DNA of 64,000 nt, from NCBI RefSeq assembly GCF_016734905.1, contig NZ_JAERPO010000002.1, positions 248,001-312,000 on the forward strand, given 5' to 3'. This document shows, piece by piece, positions 8,169 to 17,002 of the stretch (the first letter of the stretch is position 1; each line of letters opens with the position of its first letter). The notes beneath the pieces were generated by a model that saw only the letters and a list, made by a program, of their open reading frames with translations, did no database searches and was not told where the DNA came from. The stretch is from Sphingopyxis jiangsuensis (GTDB lineage Bacteria > Pseudomonadota > Alphaproteobacteria > Sphingomonadales > Sphingomonadaceae). Both the position numbers and the translations under genes were made by a program.

Positions 8169-9071
8169 ATGCGTCCCGATTCGCCCTCACCAGTCGTCCC
8201 CTTCCTGATCGCCTGCGCGGGGATCGCGACCTTTTCGGCGATGGACGTGCTGATGAAGGGGCTGTCGATCGAGCTTGGCGCTTATAATGCCGTGCTCTGG
8301 CGCACCGGCGCGGGAACGCTGCTCATGGGGCTCGCCTATTTCGCCAGCCGCCCCGTGCGGCCGGCGCACGCTACGCTGCGGATCCATGCGTGGCGGTCGC
8401 TGTTCGTCGCGGGGATGGCGCTCAGCTTCTTCTGGGCCCTCGCGCGGCTGCCGATGGCGGAAGCGATCGCCATCGCCTTTGTCGCGCCGCTGATGACGCT
8501 CTATCTGGCGGCGGTGTTCCTCGGCGAGAAAATCGGGCCGCGCTCGATCGCCGCGTCGATGCTCGGGCTCGTCGGTGTACTCGTGATCGTCGCGGGCAAG
8601 ATCGGGCGCGGCGATTATTCGGCGGAGGCGCTGTGGGCGGTCGGCGCGGTCTTCGTCTCGGCCTTGCTCTATGCCTATAATCTCATCCTCGCACGGCGGC
8701 AGGCGAAGATGGCCGAGCCGATGGAGATCGCCTTCTACCAGAATCTGTTCGTGACGCTGATCCTCGCACTCGGCGCACCGTGGTTCCTCCACCTGCCCGA
8801 CACCGCGAGCGGGCCGCCCATCGTCGGCGCCGCGCTGCTCGCGACACTGTCGCTGCTGTTGCTGAGCTGGGCCTATGCCCGCGCCGAGGCGCAGATCCTC
8901 GCGACGACCGAATATACCGGCTTCCTGTGGGCGATGCTGTTCGGCTGGGTCTTCTACGCCGAGCCGGTGACCTTGCCGACCATCGCCGGCGCACTGCTGA
9001 TCGTCGCCGCCTGCCTGATCGTCGCGCGCAAGACGCCGCAACTCGACCCGATCGAGCCGGCGGCGGCCTAA
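8169..9071 (+). CDS. DMT family (EamA) transporter
   Basis: A 300-residue inner-membrane protein with ten predicted helices in two EamA repeats (about 10-145 and 155-285), as in drug/metabolite exporters of the RhaT/YdcZ type. Characteristic features include the early ACAGIATFSAMDVLMKG helix, WALARLPMAEAIAIAF and a closing basic tail. The substrate cannot be predicted; many relatives export amino acids or metabolites. It is divergent from the VOC gene with an 86-bp gap. A family B repeat follows immediately after its stop. Confidence 0.88.
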   Translation: MRPDSPSPVVPFLIACAGIATFSAMDVLMKGLSIELGAYNAVLWRTGAGTLLMGLAYFASRPVRPAHATLRIHAWRSLFVAGMALSFFWALARLPMAEAIAIAFVAPLMTLYLAAVFLGEKIGPRSIAASMLGLVGVLVIVAGKIGRGDYSAEALWAVGAVFVSALLYAYNLILARRQAKMAEPMEIAFYQNLFVTLILALGAPWFLHLPDTASGPPIVGAALLATLSLLLLSWAYARAEAQILATTEYTGFLWAMLFGWVFYAEPVTLPTIAGALLIVAACLIVARKTPQLDPIEPAAA

Positions 9072-9082
9072 GTTCCTGAATT

Positions 9083-9163
9083 CCGTTCGCATCGATCGAA
9101 GTCGAGATGCCAGGAGCAGGAGCGGCTGCCACGAGTGGCTCGACTTCGCTCGACACGAAGGAA
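9083..9163. repeat. family B paired inverted repeat
   Basis: The left half CCGTTCGCATCGATCGAAGT and the right half CTCGACTTCGCTCGACACGA face each other across about 30 bases. The core TCGA-GCGAAGTCGAG is shared with the copy at 37.8 kb. It fills the gap between two converging genes and may serve as a terminator. Confidence 0.75.
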
Positions 9164-9176
9164 AGTCAACAGGCGC

Positions 9177-10109
9177 TTATACCGCCGCCCGAGCAAGCCG
9201 GTCGTTGATCGCCGCGCCCAGTCCCTCGTCCGGGATCGCCGCGACCGCAATTTCGGCCTTCACGCTCGCCGCCGCAGCGTGCAGCGCGTCGAACAAATTG
9301 GCCGCCGCTTCGACAAGGTCGCCGCCCGCGCTCAGGTTATAGTCGCCCGCCAGATCGCCGAAGCCGATGCCGAATTCGCTCACCGCAAAACCCGTCGCGC
9401 CGAGGCGCACAGGCTTGCCCGGCGCATAATGGCTCGCGAGCATTCCCGGCGCCACGACCTCTGAACTCACATGAGAAGTAACCCGCAAACCAATCGATTC
9501 TGACAGCATTTCGGCTGTCACAGGTCCCGGCCGCAATATCTCGATCCCGTCGTCCGCCACGCGCGCAATCGTCGATTCCACCCCCGCGCTCGTCGCCCCA
9601 TCGTCGATCACGAGCGCGACCCGCCCGTCGAGGCTCGCGCGCACATGCTCGGCCCGCGTCGGGCTCACCCGCCCGCTGGCATTGGCGCTAGGCGCCGCGA
9701 GCGGCGCGCCGGTCGCGGCGAGAAGTGCCTGCATCGCGCGATGCCCCGGAACGCGGAGCGCGATCGTGCTCAGCCCCGCAGTCGCGATGCTCGCGATGGC
9801 GCAGTCCTCGCGCCGCGGCACGACAAGCGTCAGCGGCCCCGGCCAGAAACGCTCCGCCAGCGCGCGTTCCGCCGCACCGAACAGGCCGAGCGCCTCGGCG
9901 GCGCGCAGGTCCGGCGCATGGACGATCAGCGGGTTGAAATCGGGGCGCCCCTTCGCAGCATAGATGCGCGCCACCGCCTGCGAATCGCGCGCGTCGGCGG
10001 CAAGCCCGTACACCGTCTCGGTCGGCACCGCGACGGGCTGTCCGGCCGCGACCAGCGACGCGGCACGCGCGATCGCCCGCTCGCCGTAGGGGCAGATTTC
10101 GGTGGTCAT
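9177..10109 (-). CDS. L-threonylcarbamoyladenylate synthase, Sua5 type
   Basis: A 310-residue Sua5/YrdC protein that makes threonylcarbamoyl-AMP from Thr, bicarbonate and ATP, the first step of t6A modification of ANN-decoding tRNAs. The YrdC domain (about 1-200) shows VPTETVYGLAADA, GRPDFNPLIVH and APSANASGR (the KxR/SxN-type site). The C-terminal Sua5 domain is announced by SHYAPGKPVRL. The C-terminal domain and total length separate it from short TsaC proteins. Start at 10109 gives MTTEICPYGE; an ATG eight codons upstream is possible. It is divergent from the acyl-CoA dehydrogenase gene. Confidence 0.92.
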   Translation of the reverse strand: MTTEICPYGERAIARAASLVAAGQPVAVPTETVYGLAADARDSQAVARIYAAKGRPDFNPLIVHAPDLRAAEALGLFGAAERALAERFWPGPLTLVVPRREDCAIASIATAGLSTIALRVPGHRAMQALLAATGAPLAAPSANASGRVSPTRAEHVRASLDGRVALVIDDGATSAGVESTIARVADDGIEILRPGPVTAEMLSESIGLRVTSHVSSEVVAPGMLASHYAPGKPVRLGATGFAVSEFGIGFGDLAGDYNLSAGGDLVEAAANLFDALHAAAASVKAEIAVAAIPDEGLGAAINDRLARAAV

Positions 10110-10186
10110 GCGCTCATTTGGACCCTCGGCCATGCCGCGCTATAGCGCCGCTGCCCAAGGAATCACCAGTAAAGTCGGGATGCCCC

Positions 10187-11929
10187 ATGACCTATATCGC
10201 GCCGACCACCGAACAGCTTTTCGTACTCAACCATATCGCGCGCATCGACGCGATGGCACAGCATGAGCGCTTTGCCGCCGCAACCCCCGACATGGTCGAG
10301 GCGATTGTCACCGGCATCGGCGATTTTGCGTCGGAGGTGTATGCGCCGCTCAACCGCATCGGCGATACCGACAATCCGAAATGGGAGGACGGCCGCGTCA
10401 CCATGCCGCCGGGCTTCAGGGAAGCGTATAAGCAGTTCGTCGACGCCGGCTGGGGAACCATCGACGGCCCGGCCGAATATGGCGGCCAGGGCCTGCCCTT
10501 CACGCTCGCGACGGTGGTGATCGAGGCGCTCGGCAGCGCCGACATGGGCTTCACCCTCTGCAACATCCTCACCCCCGGCGCGATCCACGCGCTGATGGCC
10601 TATGGCACCGAGGAGCAGCGGCAGCGCTGGCTGCCCAAACTCGTCACCGGCGAATGGAACGGCACGATGAACCTGACCGAGCCCGCGGCGGGCAGCGACG
10701 TCGGCGCGCTCCGTTCGACCGCCGAGAAGGTTACGGACGGTCCCAATGCCGGCCTCTATCGCATTAAAGGGCAAAAGATTTTCATCACCTTCGGCGAGCA
10801 CGACCTCACCGACAATATCGTCCATCTCGTCCTCGCACGCACCCCCGGCGCGCCCGAGGGAACGCGCGGCATCTCGCTCTTCCTTGTCCCCAAATATCGC
10901 CTCGACGCCAACGGGAATCCGACGATTTCGAACGGCGTGCGCTGCGCCTCGATCGAGCACAAGCTCGGCATACACGGATCGCCGACCGCGGTCATGATCT
11001 ATGGCGAGGACGAAGACTGCCTCGGCGAGATTGTCGGCGAGGAAATGGGCGGGATGCGTGCGATGTTCGTGATGATGAACAATGCGCGGCTGATGGTCGG
11101 TTGCCAGGGCGTCCAGATCGCCGAACGCGCGACGCAACAGGCGCAGACCTTCGCCGCCGAGCGCGTCCAGTCGGCGCTCGCGGGCAGCGCCGACCGCACC
11201 CCCGTCACCATCGACCGCCACCCCGACGTCAAGCGCATGCTGTGGCGGATGCGCGCGCAGACCGAAGCGGCGCGTGCGCTGATCTACTACGCCGCGGCGC
11301 AGACCGATTTCGGCAAACTCGGCGATGAAGCCGCGGCGCTGCGTGCGGAAATCCTCATTCCGCTCGCCAAGGCGCATGCGACCGACATTGGCTGCGAGGT
11401 CGCGAGCCTCGGCATCCAGGTACACGGCGGCATGGGCTTTATCGAGGAAACGGGCGCCGCACAGCATTATCGCGACGCGCGCATCGCGCCGATTTACGAA
11501 GGCACCAACGGCATCCAGGCCGCCGATCTCGTCGGCCGCAAGCTCGGCATGGCGGGCGGCGAAGGCGTGCGCAGCCTGATCGCGGACATCGCACACGGCG
11601 CGGGCGACTTCCCCGAACTCGCCGATCTGGCCGAGGCGTGCGCCGCCGTCACCGACTGGCTCGAACAGGCCGACATGCCCGACCGGCTGGCGGGCAGCTA
11701 TCCCTATCTGACGATGCTCGCGACCGCGACGTGCGGCTGGCTGATGGCCCTGCAGCATCAGGGCGCACGCGCGGCGCTCGATGCGGGGGACGGCCACGAC
11801 GCCTTCCTCGAGGCGAAGATCGTCTCGACGCGCTTTTACCTGCAACAGATCGTCCCCGCGGCGCGCGGACTGGCGGCATCGATCCTCGCAGGCGATGCAG
11901 TTCTGCCGCCCATAGCTTCGACCAGCTGA
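10187..11929 (+). CDS. acyl-CoA dehydrogenase (large, with C-terminal extension)
   Basis: A 580-residue flavoprotein of the large acyl-CoA dehydrogenase branch (with extra N- and C-terminal helical domains), which introduces the alpha-beta double bond in fatty acyl-CoA or related thioesters. Visible are MNLTEPAAGSDVGALRS (FAD/substrate loop), KIFITFGEHD, NNARLMVGCQGVQIAERA and QVHGGMGFIEETG followed by RIAPIYEGTNGIQA. The catalytic Glu in this branch falls in the YEGTNGIQA loop. I use the ATG at 10187 (MTYIAPTTEQ). An earlier in-frame ATG at 10118 would overlap the divergent Sua5 gene's 5' region. Electron-transfer flavoprotein genes are not in the window. Confidence 0.93.
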   Translation: MTYIAPTTEQLFVLNHIARIDAMAQHERFAAATPDMVEAIVTGIGDFASEVYAPLNRIGDTDNPKWEDGRVTMPPGFREAYKQFVDAGWGTIDGPAEYGGQGLPFTLATVVIEALGSADMGFTLCNILTPGAIHALMAYGTEEQRQRWLPKLVTGEWNGTMNLTEPAAGSDVGALRSTAEKVTDGPNAGLYRIKGQKIFITFGEHDLTDNIVHLVLARTPGAPEGTRGISLFLVPKYRLDANGNPTISNGVRCASIEHKLGIHGSPTAVMIYGEDEDCLGEIVGEEMGGMRAMFVMMNNARLMVGCQGVQIAERATQQAQTFAAERVQSALAGSADRTPVTIDRHPDVKRMLWRMRAQTEAARALIYYAAAQTDFGKLGDEAAALRAEILIPLAKAHATDIGCEVASLGIQVHGGMGFIEETGAAQHYRDARIAPIYEGTNGIQAADLVGRKLGMAGGEGVRSLIADIAHGAGDFPELADLAEACAAVTDWLEQADMPDRLAGSYPYLTMLATATCGWLMALQHQGARAALDAGDGHDAFLEAKIVSTRFYLQQIVPAARGLAASILAGDAVLPPIASTS

Positions 11930-11974
11930 GTGCCCCGGAAATCCGCAGGTTCGGCGGCGGGATTGGGATCATGA

Positions 11975-11990
11975 TTAACGCGATGCTAAC
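11975..11990. promoter_or_regulatory. possible CtrA-type box upstream of the CHASE2-EAL gene
   Basis: TTAA-CGCGATG-CTAAC matches the alphaproteobacterial CtrA pattern TTAA-N7-TTAAC with one mismatch. It lies 43 bases before the GTG start. Assignment is by pattern only. Confidence 0.3.
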
Positions 11991-12032
11991 CAACAGAGGC
12001 TAGGCACATCCGGCAATCTTCCGGAGACGTGC

Positions 12033-14324
12033 GTGCCCCAAAAGGTCAAGAGCCTGATTATTGGTTGGCGGACCATCGGCCTCTCGCTGCTCCTCAGCGC
12101 GATTGTCGGGCTGGCTTCCGTCGCAGAACCGATTGACCGCATCATCGAAGCGGCGGTGGGCCGTCTGGCGTGGCGACCCGTTTCCGGCGACATCGTGGTG
12201 GTCGCCCTCGATGACCGGACGATTGAGGAAACAGCGCGCGGCGACTTTTCGATGACGCAGCACGGCCGCGTCGTCGACGCGATCAACGAAGCTGGGGCCA
12301 AGCGCCTTTTTATCGACTTCACCTATGAACGGCGACAGAATGACAGTCAGTTGCCCAGGTTGACCAGCGCGGTAAAGCGCATGAAGGATCGCGTCGTCCT
12401 TGCCGCCGCGGCCAAGGAGACACAGGGCGGCAAGGCCGAACTCACGCGCCTGCCGGGGCCGGCATTCGGAACCGATGCATTGCTCGCATGCATCGGATGG
12501 GAATATGAGCTGTGGCAGGTCTGGCGTGTCCCGATCACCCTCGACGTGGGCGGTAGGCTGATACCCAGCTTTTCGTCGCTCCTCGCTAACCGCTTTGGCG
12601 ACAAGCCGGGCGTCTATGCGCTCGATTACTCATACGACATTGACTCGATCCAAACATATAGCGTGTCCGACGTCCTGTCCGGCGAAGTCGGCGCCCGGGA
12701 ACTGAAGGGAAAAGACGTCATTTTTGCGCCGACGTCGGTGACGTTTCAGGATACCCATTATCTGCCCGGCAACAATCGCGTTCCGGGTGCCTTCATTCAC
12801 CTTATCGGCGCCGAAACGCTCAAGCGCGGCATACCCGTCGATATCGGTTGGTTACCGGGCGTGACGTTCGCCGCCCTCGCATTGCTGGCAGGCGCCTATT
12901 TTCGACGCGGGCGACGCTTTGCAGCGGTCGCCTTGACCACGATCGGCGTGTTGATCATCGCCAAGCTTATATTGATGACGATGTTGGTCAGCAGCACCGT
13001 TGGCGCTGCGATATTTCTGATCGCGGCGATTGCCGCCAATGTGTCGCGCAAAAGCCGCCGACAATCGGCACAGCGCGAAAATCCGATCTCGGGTCTGCCG
13101 AACTTCGAAGCCCTGCGGTCGCAAGCTCCGTTTGGCAGCGCGACGGTGGTCGCCGCAAAGGTCGTCAATTTCGAAGATCTGGCTGCCTTCATTCCGGGGG
13201 ACGGGATTGGCAAGCTCGTCGAACAGGTCACGCGCCGCCTCCAACTCGCGTCGCAGGGCACATCGCTGCACCACGATCTCGATGGCACGTTCGCATGGCT
13301 CGTTCCCTATTATCAGCACAGCCAGATCGAGGGACAGCTTGCCGGTCTCGCGGCATTGTTCAATGCGCCGCTGACAATAGGTGATCTGCGCGTGGACGTC
13401 GCAATCGCCTTCGGCGTGAATGATGAGTTCGAGGGATCGAACGCGCAGCGCCTGGCTGCTGCACTTGTCGCGGCCGAACGCGCGATCCGGACGCGGTCGC
13501 TCTGGACCAAATATACCTCGCGCCAAAAAGAAGACGCAGGCTGGCAACTCAGCTTTCACTCGCAACTGGAGGATGCCCTCGCCGGCGGCGATATCTGGGT
13601 CGCGTTCCAGCCTCAGTTCGAAATATCGTCGGGCGAGCTCGTCGGCGTCGAGGCGCTGGTGCGCTGGACCCATCCGACGCGCGGCCCGATCCCCCCCGAC
13701 GAGTTCATCGTTCAAGCCGAAAAAAGCCAGGACATATATCGCCTCACGCTGTTCGTGATGGATCATGCGATCCGCTCGGCAGCGCAGCTCTACAGCCGCG
13801 GCATCCGCACCAACATGTCGGTCAACCTGTCCGCCACCCTACTCGATCACAATGATCTCGTCGGAACGATCCGCGTCATGTTGACCGCGCATCACCTGCC
13901 AGCCGAATATCTGACGATCGAAATCACCGAAACCGCGCAGATCGAAAATAGCCGGCAGGCGCGCCAGACGCTCGCGCAAATCCGTCGTGCGGGCATCCGT
14001 CTGTCGATCGACGATTATGGCACTGGCCAGTCCAACCTCGAATATCTGACCGAGATCGAAGCCGACGAGATCAAGATCGACAAACGATTCGTGATGACGA
14101 TGCGCGATTCGCAACGAAACTTCGAAGTGGTCAAATCGACCATCGACCTCGCGCACCGTCTTGGCGCTGTGGCCGTCGCAGAAGGCATTGAAGATGCTGC
14201 AACTTTAACCCTTCTCGAGGATTTGGGGTGCGATGTGGGACAAGGCTATCACCTTGGAAAGCCACAGCTATTTTCCGAGTTGATCGACACGCTTTCCGAC
14301 GCCTCTCATACCCGCTCGGCATAA
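12033..14324 (+). CDS. CHASE2 sensor protein with degenerate GGDEF and intact EAL domains
   Basis: A 763-residue inner-membrane signalling protein. After a first hydrophobic helix (about 11-28) comes a periplasmic CHASE2 sensor region (to about 265), then further helices (about 270-335). A GGDEF-like segment follows whose signature is lost: the position reads HDLDGTF, so no diguanylate cyclase activity is expected. The EAL domain (about 510-755) keeps GVEALVRW near 536, a metal-site NLSA, an EITE, DDYGTGQSNL near 659, KIDKRF and AEGIED, so c-di-GMP phosphodiesterase activity is likely. The GTG start follows TTCCGGAGA. It would lower c-di-GMP in response to an extracytoplasmic signal. Confidence 0.9.
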   Translation: MPQKVKSLIIGWRTIGLSLLLSAIVGLASVAEPIDRIIEAAVGRLAWRPVSGDIVVVALDDRTIEETARGDFSMTQHGRVVDAINEAGAKRLFIDFTYERRQNDSQLPRLTSAVKRMKDRVVLAAAAKETQGGKAELTRLPGPAFGTDALLACIGWEYELWQVWRVPITLDVGGRLIPSFSSLLANRFGDKPGVYALDYSYDIDSIQTYSVSDVLSGEVGARELKGKDVIFAPTSVTFQDTHYLPGNNRVPGAFIHLIGAETLKRGIPVDIGWLPGVTFAALALLAGAYFRRGRRFAAVALTTIGVLIIAKLILMTMLVSSTVGAAIFLIAAIAANVSRKSRRQSAQRENPISGLPNFEALRSQAPFGSATVVAAKVVNFEDLAAFIPGDGIGKLVEQVTRRLQLASQGTSLHHDLDGTFAWLVPYYQHSQIEGQLAGLAALFNAPLTIGDLRVDVAIAFGVNDEFEGSNAQRLAAALVAAERAIRTRSLWTKYTSRQKEDAGWQLSFHSQLEDALAGGDIWVAFQPQFEISSGELVGVEALVRWTHPTRGPIPPDEFIVQAEKSQDIYRLTLFVMDHAIRSAAQLYSRGIRTNMSVNLSATLLDHNDLVGTIRVMLTAHHLPAEYLTIEITETAQIENSRQARQTLAQIRRAGIRLSIDDYGTGQSNLEYLTEIEADEIKIDKRFVMTMRDSQRNFEVVKSTIDLAHRLGAVAVAEGIEDAATLTLLEDLGCDVGQGYHLGKPQLFSELIDTLSDASHTRSA

Positions 14325-14365
14325 CTTCCATTCTGGTTTCAATGCTTATAGTTAAGACTCGATTT

Positions 14366-14382
14366 ACCTTACTAATTAAGGT
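14366..14382. promoter_or_regulatory. short inverted repeat in AT-rich leader
   Basis: ACCTTA-CTAAT-TAAGGT is a perfect six-base inverted repeat in a markedly AT-rich stretch (about 14340-14400), 50 bases before the 20-residue peptide gene. It may be an operator or part of that gene's promoter region. No regulator can be named. Confidence 0.3.
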
Positions 14383-14432
14383 ATACAGCCTGTTAACTGT
14401 TCCGCGTGAGCAGTGCCAACAGGAGATTTGAT

Positions 14433-14495
14433 ATGGGTTGGTTCTGGAAATTCCTTGGTGGCGGCGGCACCGGCAACGGTGGCGGTTCGGCCTAA
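14433..14495 (+). CDS. putative 20-residue Gly-rich peptide
   Basis: A very short frame of 20 codons: a tryptophan-containing hydrophobic start (MGWFWKFLG), then a Gly/Ser/Thr/Asn tail ending in Ala. Three features support it: AGGAGA eight bases before the ATG, an AT-rich leader with an inverted repeat upstream, and a strong intrinsic terminator 21 bases after the stop. Together these form a complete minimal transcription unit. The amphipathic N-terminus could bind membrane. I know no family for it. It might instead be a leader peptide or part of a small RNA. Confidence 0.5.
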   Translation: MGWFWKFLGGGGTGNGGGSA

Positions 14496-14516
14496 CCTGA
14501 ACTCGAGTTTTAGATC

Positions 14517-14548
14517 GGGCCTCGGCATTGCCGGGGCCCTTTCTTTTT
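14517..14548 (+). terminator. intrinsic terminator after the 20-residue peptide gene
   Basis: GGGCCTCGG pairs with CCGGGGCCC (one G-U) around the loop CATTG and is followed by TTTCTTTTT. This is a textbook rho-independent terminator. It closes either the short peptide unit or the CHASE2-EAL transcript. Confidence 0.8.
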
Positions 14549-15046
14549 GGGCCGAGCCGGAACCGCTGTGACGCGCCAGGCGTGGTTCGATGGCTTTGCC
14601 GGGCGCCTCGATTGCAACCCTCTGGTCTGTGAGCGCCTATCCGGGCGACCCAAGTTTTTTTTGATCCCGCGCGCCGCTGGCACAGATCGTCCCCAATCCC
14701 GCAGAAAGGCGCGGCCTGAGCTGCCGCCCCCCTCGCGCTGCGCGACGAGTCGAATCAAAATGGCGACGAGTCGAGTCGCTATTTTGTCATTTACGCTCTT
14801 GCATCGCTGCGCCGACGTGGCACTATAGATGGTGGGCGGACCGACGGGGGACCCCAATAATTAGTATTTGGCTGCAAGTGGCGGATTTCCGTCGCCCATC
14901 GCATATGGGCACGGGAAAAACCCCTTTGCGTCCAAAATAATATCCCCGCCGAGCGGCTGATGATGCTAAGACTGGGGCTTCGCCCCGAGTCGAACAGGAC
15001 GGGAACAAAGCGCCGTACGGCGCGTGTGAAAACGGGGGCGAGTTAG
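14549..15046. other. gene-poor leader of nrdA
   Basis: About 500 bases with no gene I can support. Short open frames exist on both strands but lack ribosome sites and recognisable products. Seen in it: a T8 run near 14655, a candidate NrdR box at 14821-14834, a weak dyad CCAA/TTGG at 14854-14871, a hairpin GCCCAT/ATGGGC near 14895, and a GGGGCTTCGCCCC hairpin near 14975. A long regulated leader for the ribonucleotide reductase operon is the simplest reading. Confidence 0.5.
14821..14834. promoter_or_regulatory. candidate NrdR box
   Basis: CACTATAGATGGTG resembles the NrdR consensus (ACACTATATATAGTGT-like), with most dyad positions kept. NrdR represses ribonucleotide reductase operons and usually binds two boxes. 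The dyad at 14854-14871 is about three and a half turns away and is a weak second candidate. It lies 213 bases before the nrdA ATG. Confidence 0.4.
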
Positions 15047-16999
15047 ATGGATTTTCGCGAGACGGACCGGGTGGAGACAAACGACGTGGCGACGGTGGAA
15101 TTGACGAAGAATGACGCTCCGGCGGCAACCGAATCGGCGGATGCGGCCCGAAGCGATTCGCCTGCGCCAGCGAAGCTCAACGACAGCGGCGAGGCCAAGG
15201 TTCACGCGCGCCGATTCGACGTCGTGACCGACGCGAGCCGCGACGCGCTGCTCACCGAATTCGGCAAGGAAACGCTGCAGGACCGCTACCTCCTGCCCGG
15301 CGAATCGTACCAGGATCTCTTCGCGCGCGTCGCCGCGGCCTATGCCGACGACCAGGATCACGCACAGCGCCTCTATGATTATATCTCGAAGCTGTGGTTC
15401 ATGCCCGCGACACCCGTGCTGTCGAACGGCGGCACCGGCCGCGGCCTGCCGATCAGCTGCTATCTGAACTCGGTCGACGACAGCCTCGAGGGCATCGTCG
15501 GCACGTGGAACGAGAATGTCTGGCTCGCCAGCCGCGGCGGCGGCATCGGCACCTATTGGGGCGCGGTGCGCGGGATCGGCGAGCCCGTCGGCCTCAACGG
15601 CAAGACGAGCGGGATCATCCCCTTCGTCCGCGTGATGGACAGCCTGACCCTCGCGATCAGCCAGGGCAGCCTGCGCCGCGGTTCGGCCGCCTGCTACCTC
15701 GACATCTCGCACCCGGAGATCGAGGAGTTCCTCGAGGTGCGCAAGCCGTCGGGCGATTTCAACCGCAAGGCGCTCAACCTCCACCACGGCGTGCTCATCA
15801 CCGACGAGTTCATGGAAGCGGTGCGCGACGGCACCGAATTCAACCTCAAATCGCCAAAGGACGGCAGCGTCCGCAGCACGGTCGACGCGCGCAGCCTGTT
15901 CCAGAAGCTCGTCGAAACGCGCCTCGCGACCGGCGAGCCCTACATCATCTTCATCGACCAGGTGAACCGCATGATGCCCAAGCATCATCGCGATCTCGGG
16001 CTCAAGGTCACGACCTCGAACCTGTGCAGCGAGATCACGCTGCCCACCGGCCGCGACCATCTGGGCAATGACCGCACCGCAGTCTGCTGCCTCTCGAGCC
16101 TCAATCTCGAAACCTGGGACGAGTGGAACGGCGACAAGCGCTTCATCGAAGACGTCATGCGCATGCTCGACAATGTCCTGCAGGATTATATCGACCGCGC
16201 CCCGCCCGAAATGGCGCGCGCCAAGTACAGCGCGAGCCGCGAGCGCAGCGTCGGCCTTGGCGTCATGGGCTTCCACAGCTTCCTGCAGGCGCGCGGCCTG
16301 CCGTTCGAGGGCGCGATGGCGAAATCGTCGAACCTGCGCGTCTTCAAGCATATCCGCGCGCAGGTCGATCAGGCGTCGATGCTGCTCGCCAAGGAGCGCG
16401 GCCCCTGCCCCGACGCCGCCGATCAGGGGGTGATGGAACGTTTCAGCTGCAAGATGGCGATCGCGCCGACCGCGTCGATTTCGATCATCTGCGGCGGCAC
16501 CAGCGCGTGCATCGAGCCGATCCCGGCGAATATCTATACGCACAAGACGCTCTCGGGCAGCTTCTCGATCCGCAACCCGCACTTGGAAGCCCTGCTCGTC
16601 GACAAGGCGAAGAACAGCGACGCGATCTGGAACTCGATCCTCGAACGCGGCGGCAGCGTCCAGCACCTCGACTTCCTGACGCAGGACGAGAAGGATTGCT
16701 TCAAGACGAGCTTCGAGATCGACCAGCGCTGGCTGCTCGAACTCGCCGCCGACCGCACGCCGTACATCGACCAGGCCGCATCGCTGAACCTCTTCATCCC
16801 CGCGGACGTCGAGAAATGGGACCTGCTCATGCTCCACTATCGCGCGTGGGAACTCGGCATCAAATCGCTCTATTACCTCCGCTCGAAATCGGTGCAGCGC
16901 GCCGGCTTCGCGGGCGGGGTCGAGGCCGACAACACGTCGGAAGCCCCGAAATACGAGTTGCAGACGACCGATTACGACGAATGCCTGGCCTGCCAGTGA
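15047..16999 (+). CDS. nrdA: ribonucleoside-diphosphate reductase, class I alpha subunit
   Basis: A 650-residue catalytic subunit that reduces NDPs to dNDPs in the cytoplasm with NrdB. The active-site cysteines are visible: LPISCYLNSV (about 137, equivalent of Cys225), SNLCSEITLP (about 326, the thiyl Cys439 equivalent) and AVCCLSSLNL (Cys462 equivalent). The C-terminal redox pair is ECLACQ. The acidic Ala/Ser N-terminal 55 residues look disordered, and no ATP-cone motif is present, so the usual dATP overall-activity switch seems absent. The first ATG follows GGGGGCGAG. The partner nrdB lies 575 bases on, with a nuclease gene between. Confidence 0.95.
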   Translation: MDFRETDRVETNDVATVELTKNDAPAATESADAARSDSPAPAKLNDSGEAKVHARRFDVVTDASRDALLTEFGKETLQDRYLLPGESYQDLFARVAAAYADDQDHAQRLYDYISKLWFMPATPVLSNGGTGRGLPISCYLNSVDDSLEGIVGTWNENVWLASRGGGIGTYWGAVRGIGEPVGLNGKTSGIIPFVRVMDSLTLAISQGSLRRGSAACYLDISHPEIEEFLEVRKPSGDFNRKALNLHHGVLITDEFMEAVRDGTEFNLKSPKDGSVRSTVDARSLFQKLVETRLATGEPYIIFIDQVNRMMPKHHRDLGLKVTTSNLCSEITLPTGRDHLGNDRTAVCCLSSLNLETWDEWNGDKRFIEDVMRMLDNVLQDYIDRAPPEMARAKYSASRERSVGLGVMGFHSFLQARGLPFEGAMAKSSNLRVFKHIRAQVDQASMLLAKERGPCPDAADQGVMERFSCKMAIAPTASISIICGGTSACIEPIPANIYTHKTLSGSFSIRNPHLEALLVDKAKNSDAIWNSILERGGSVQHLDFLTQDEKDCFKTSFEIDQRWLLELAADRTPYIDQAASLNLFIPADVEKWDLLMLHYRAWELGIKSLYYLRSKSVQRAGFAGGVEADNTSEAPKYELQTTDYDECLACQ

Positions 17000-17002
17000 T
17001 GA

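Noticed and set aside
14547-14828. A 93-codon frame in the nrdA leader
   Set aside because: No ribosome site, no conserved pattern, starts within the terminator T run; treated as gene-free leader.
14966-16837. A 623-codon minus-strand frame opposite nrdA
   Set aside because: Shadow of nrdA; no start context and no recognised motif.
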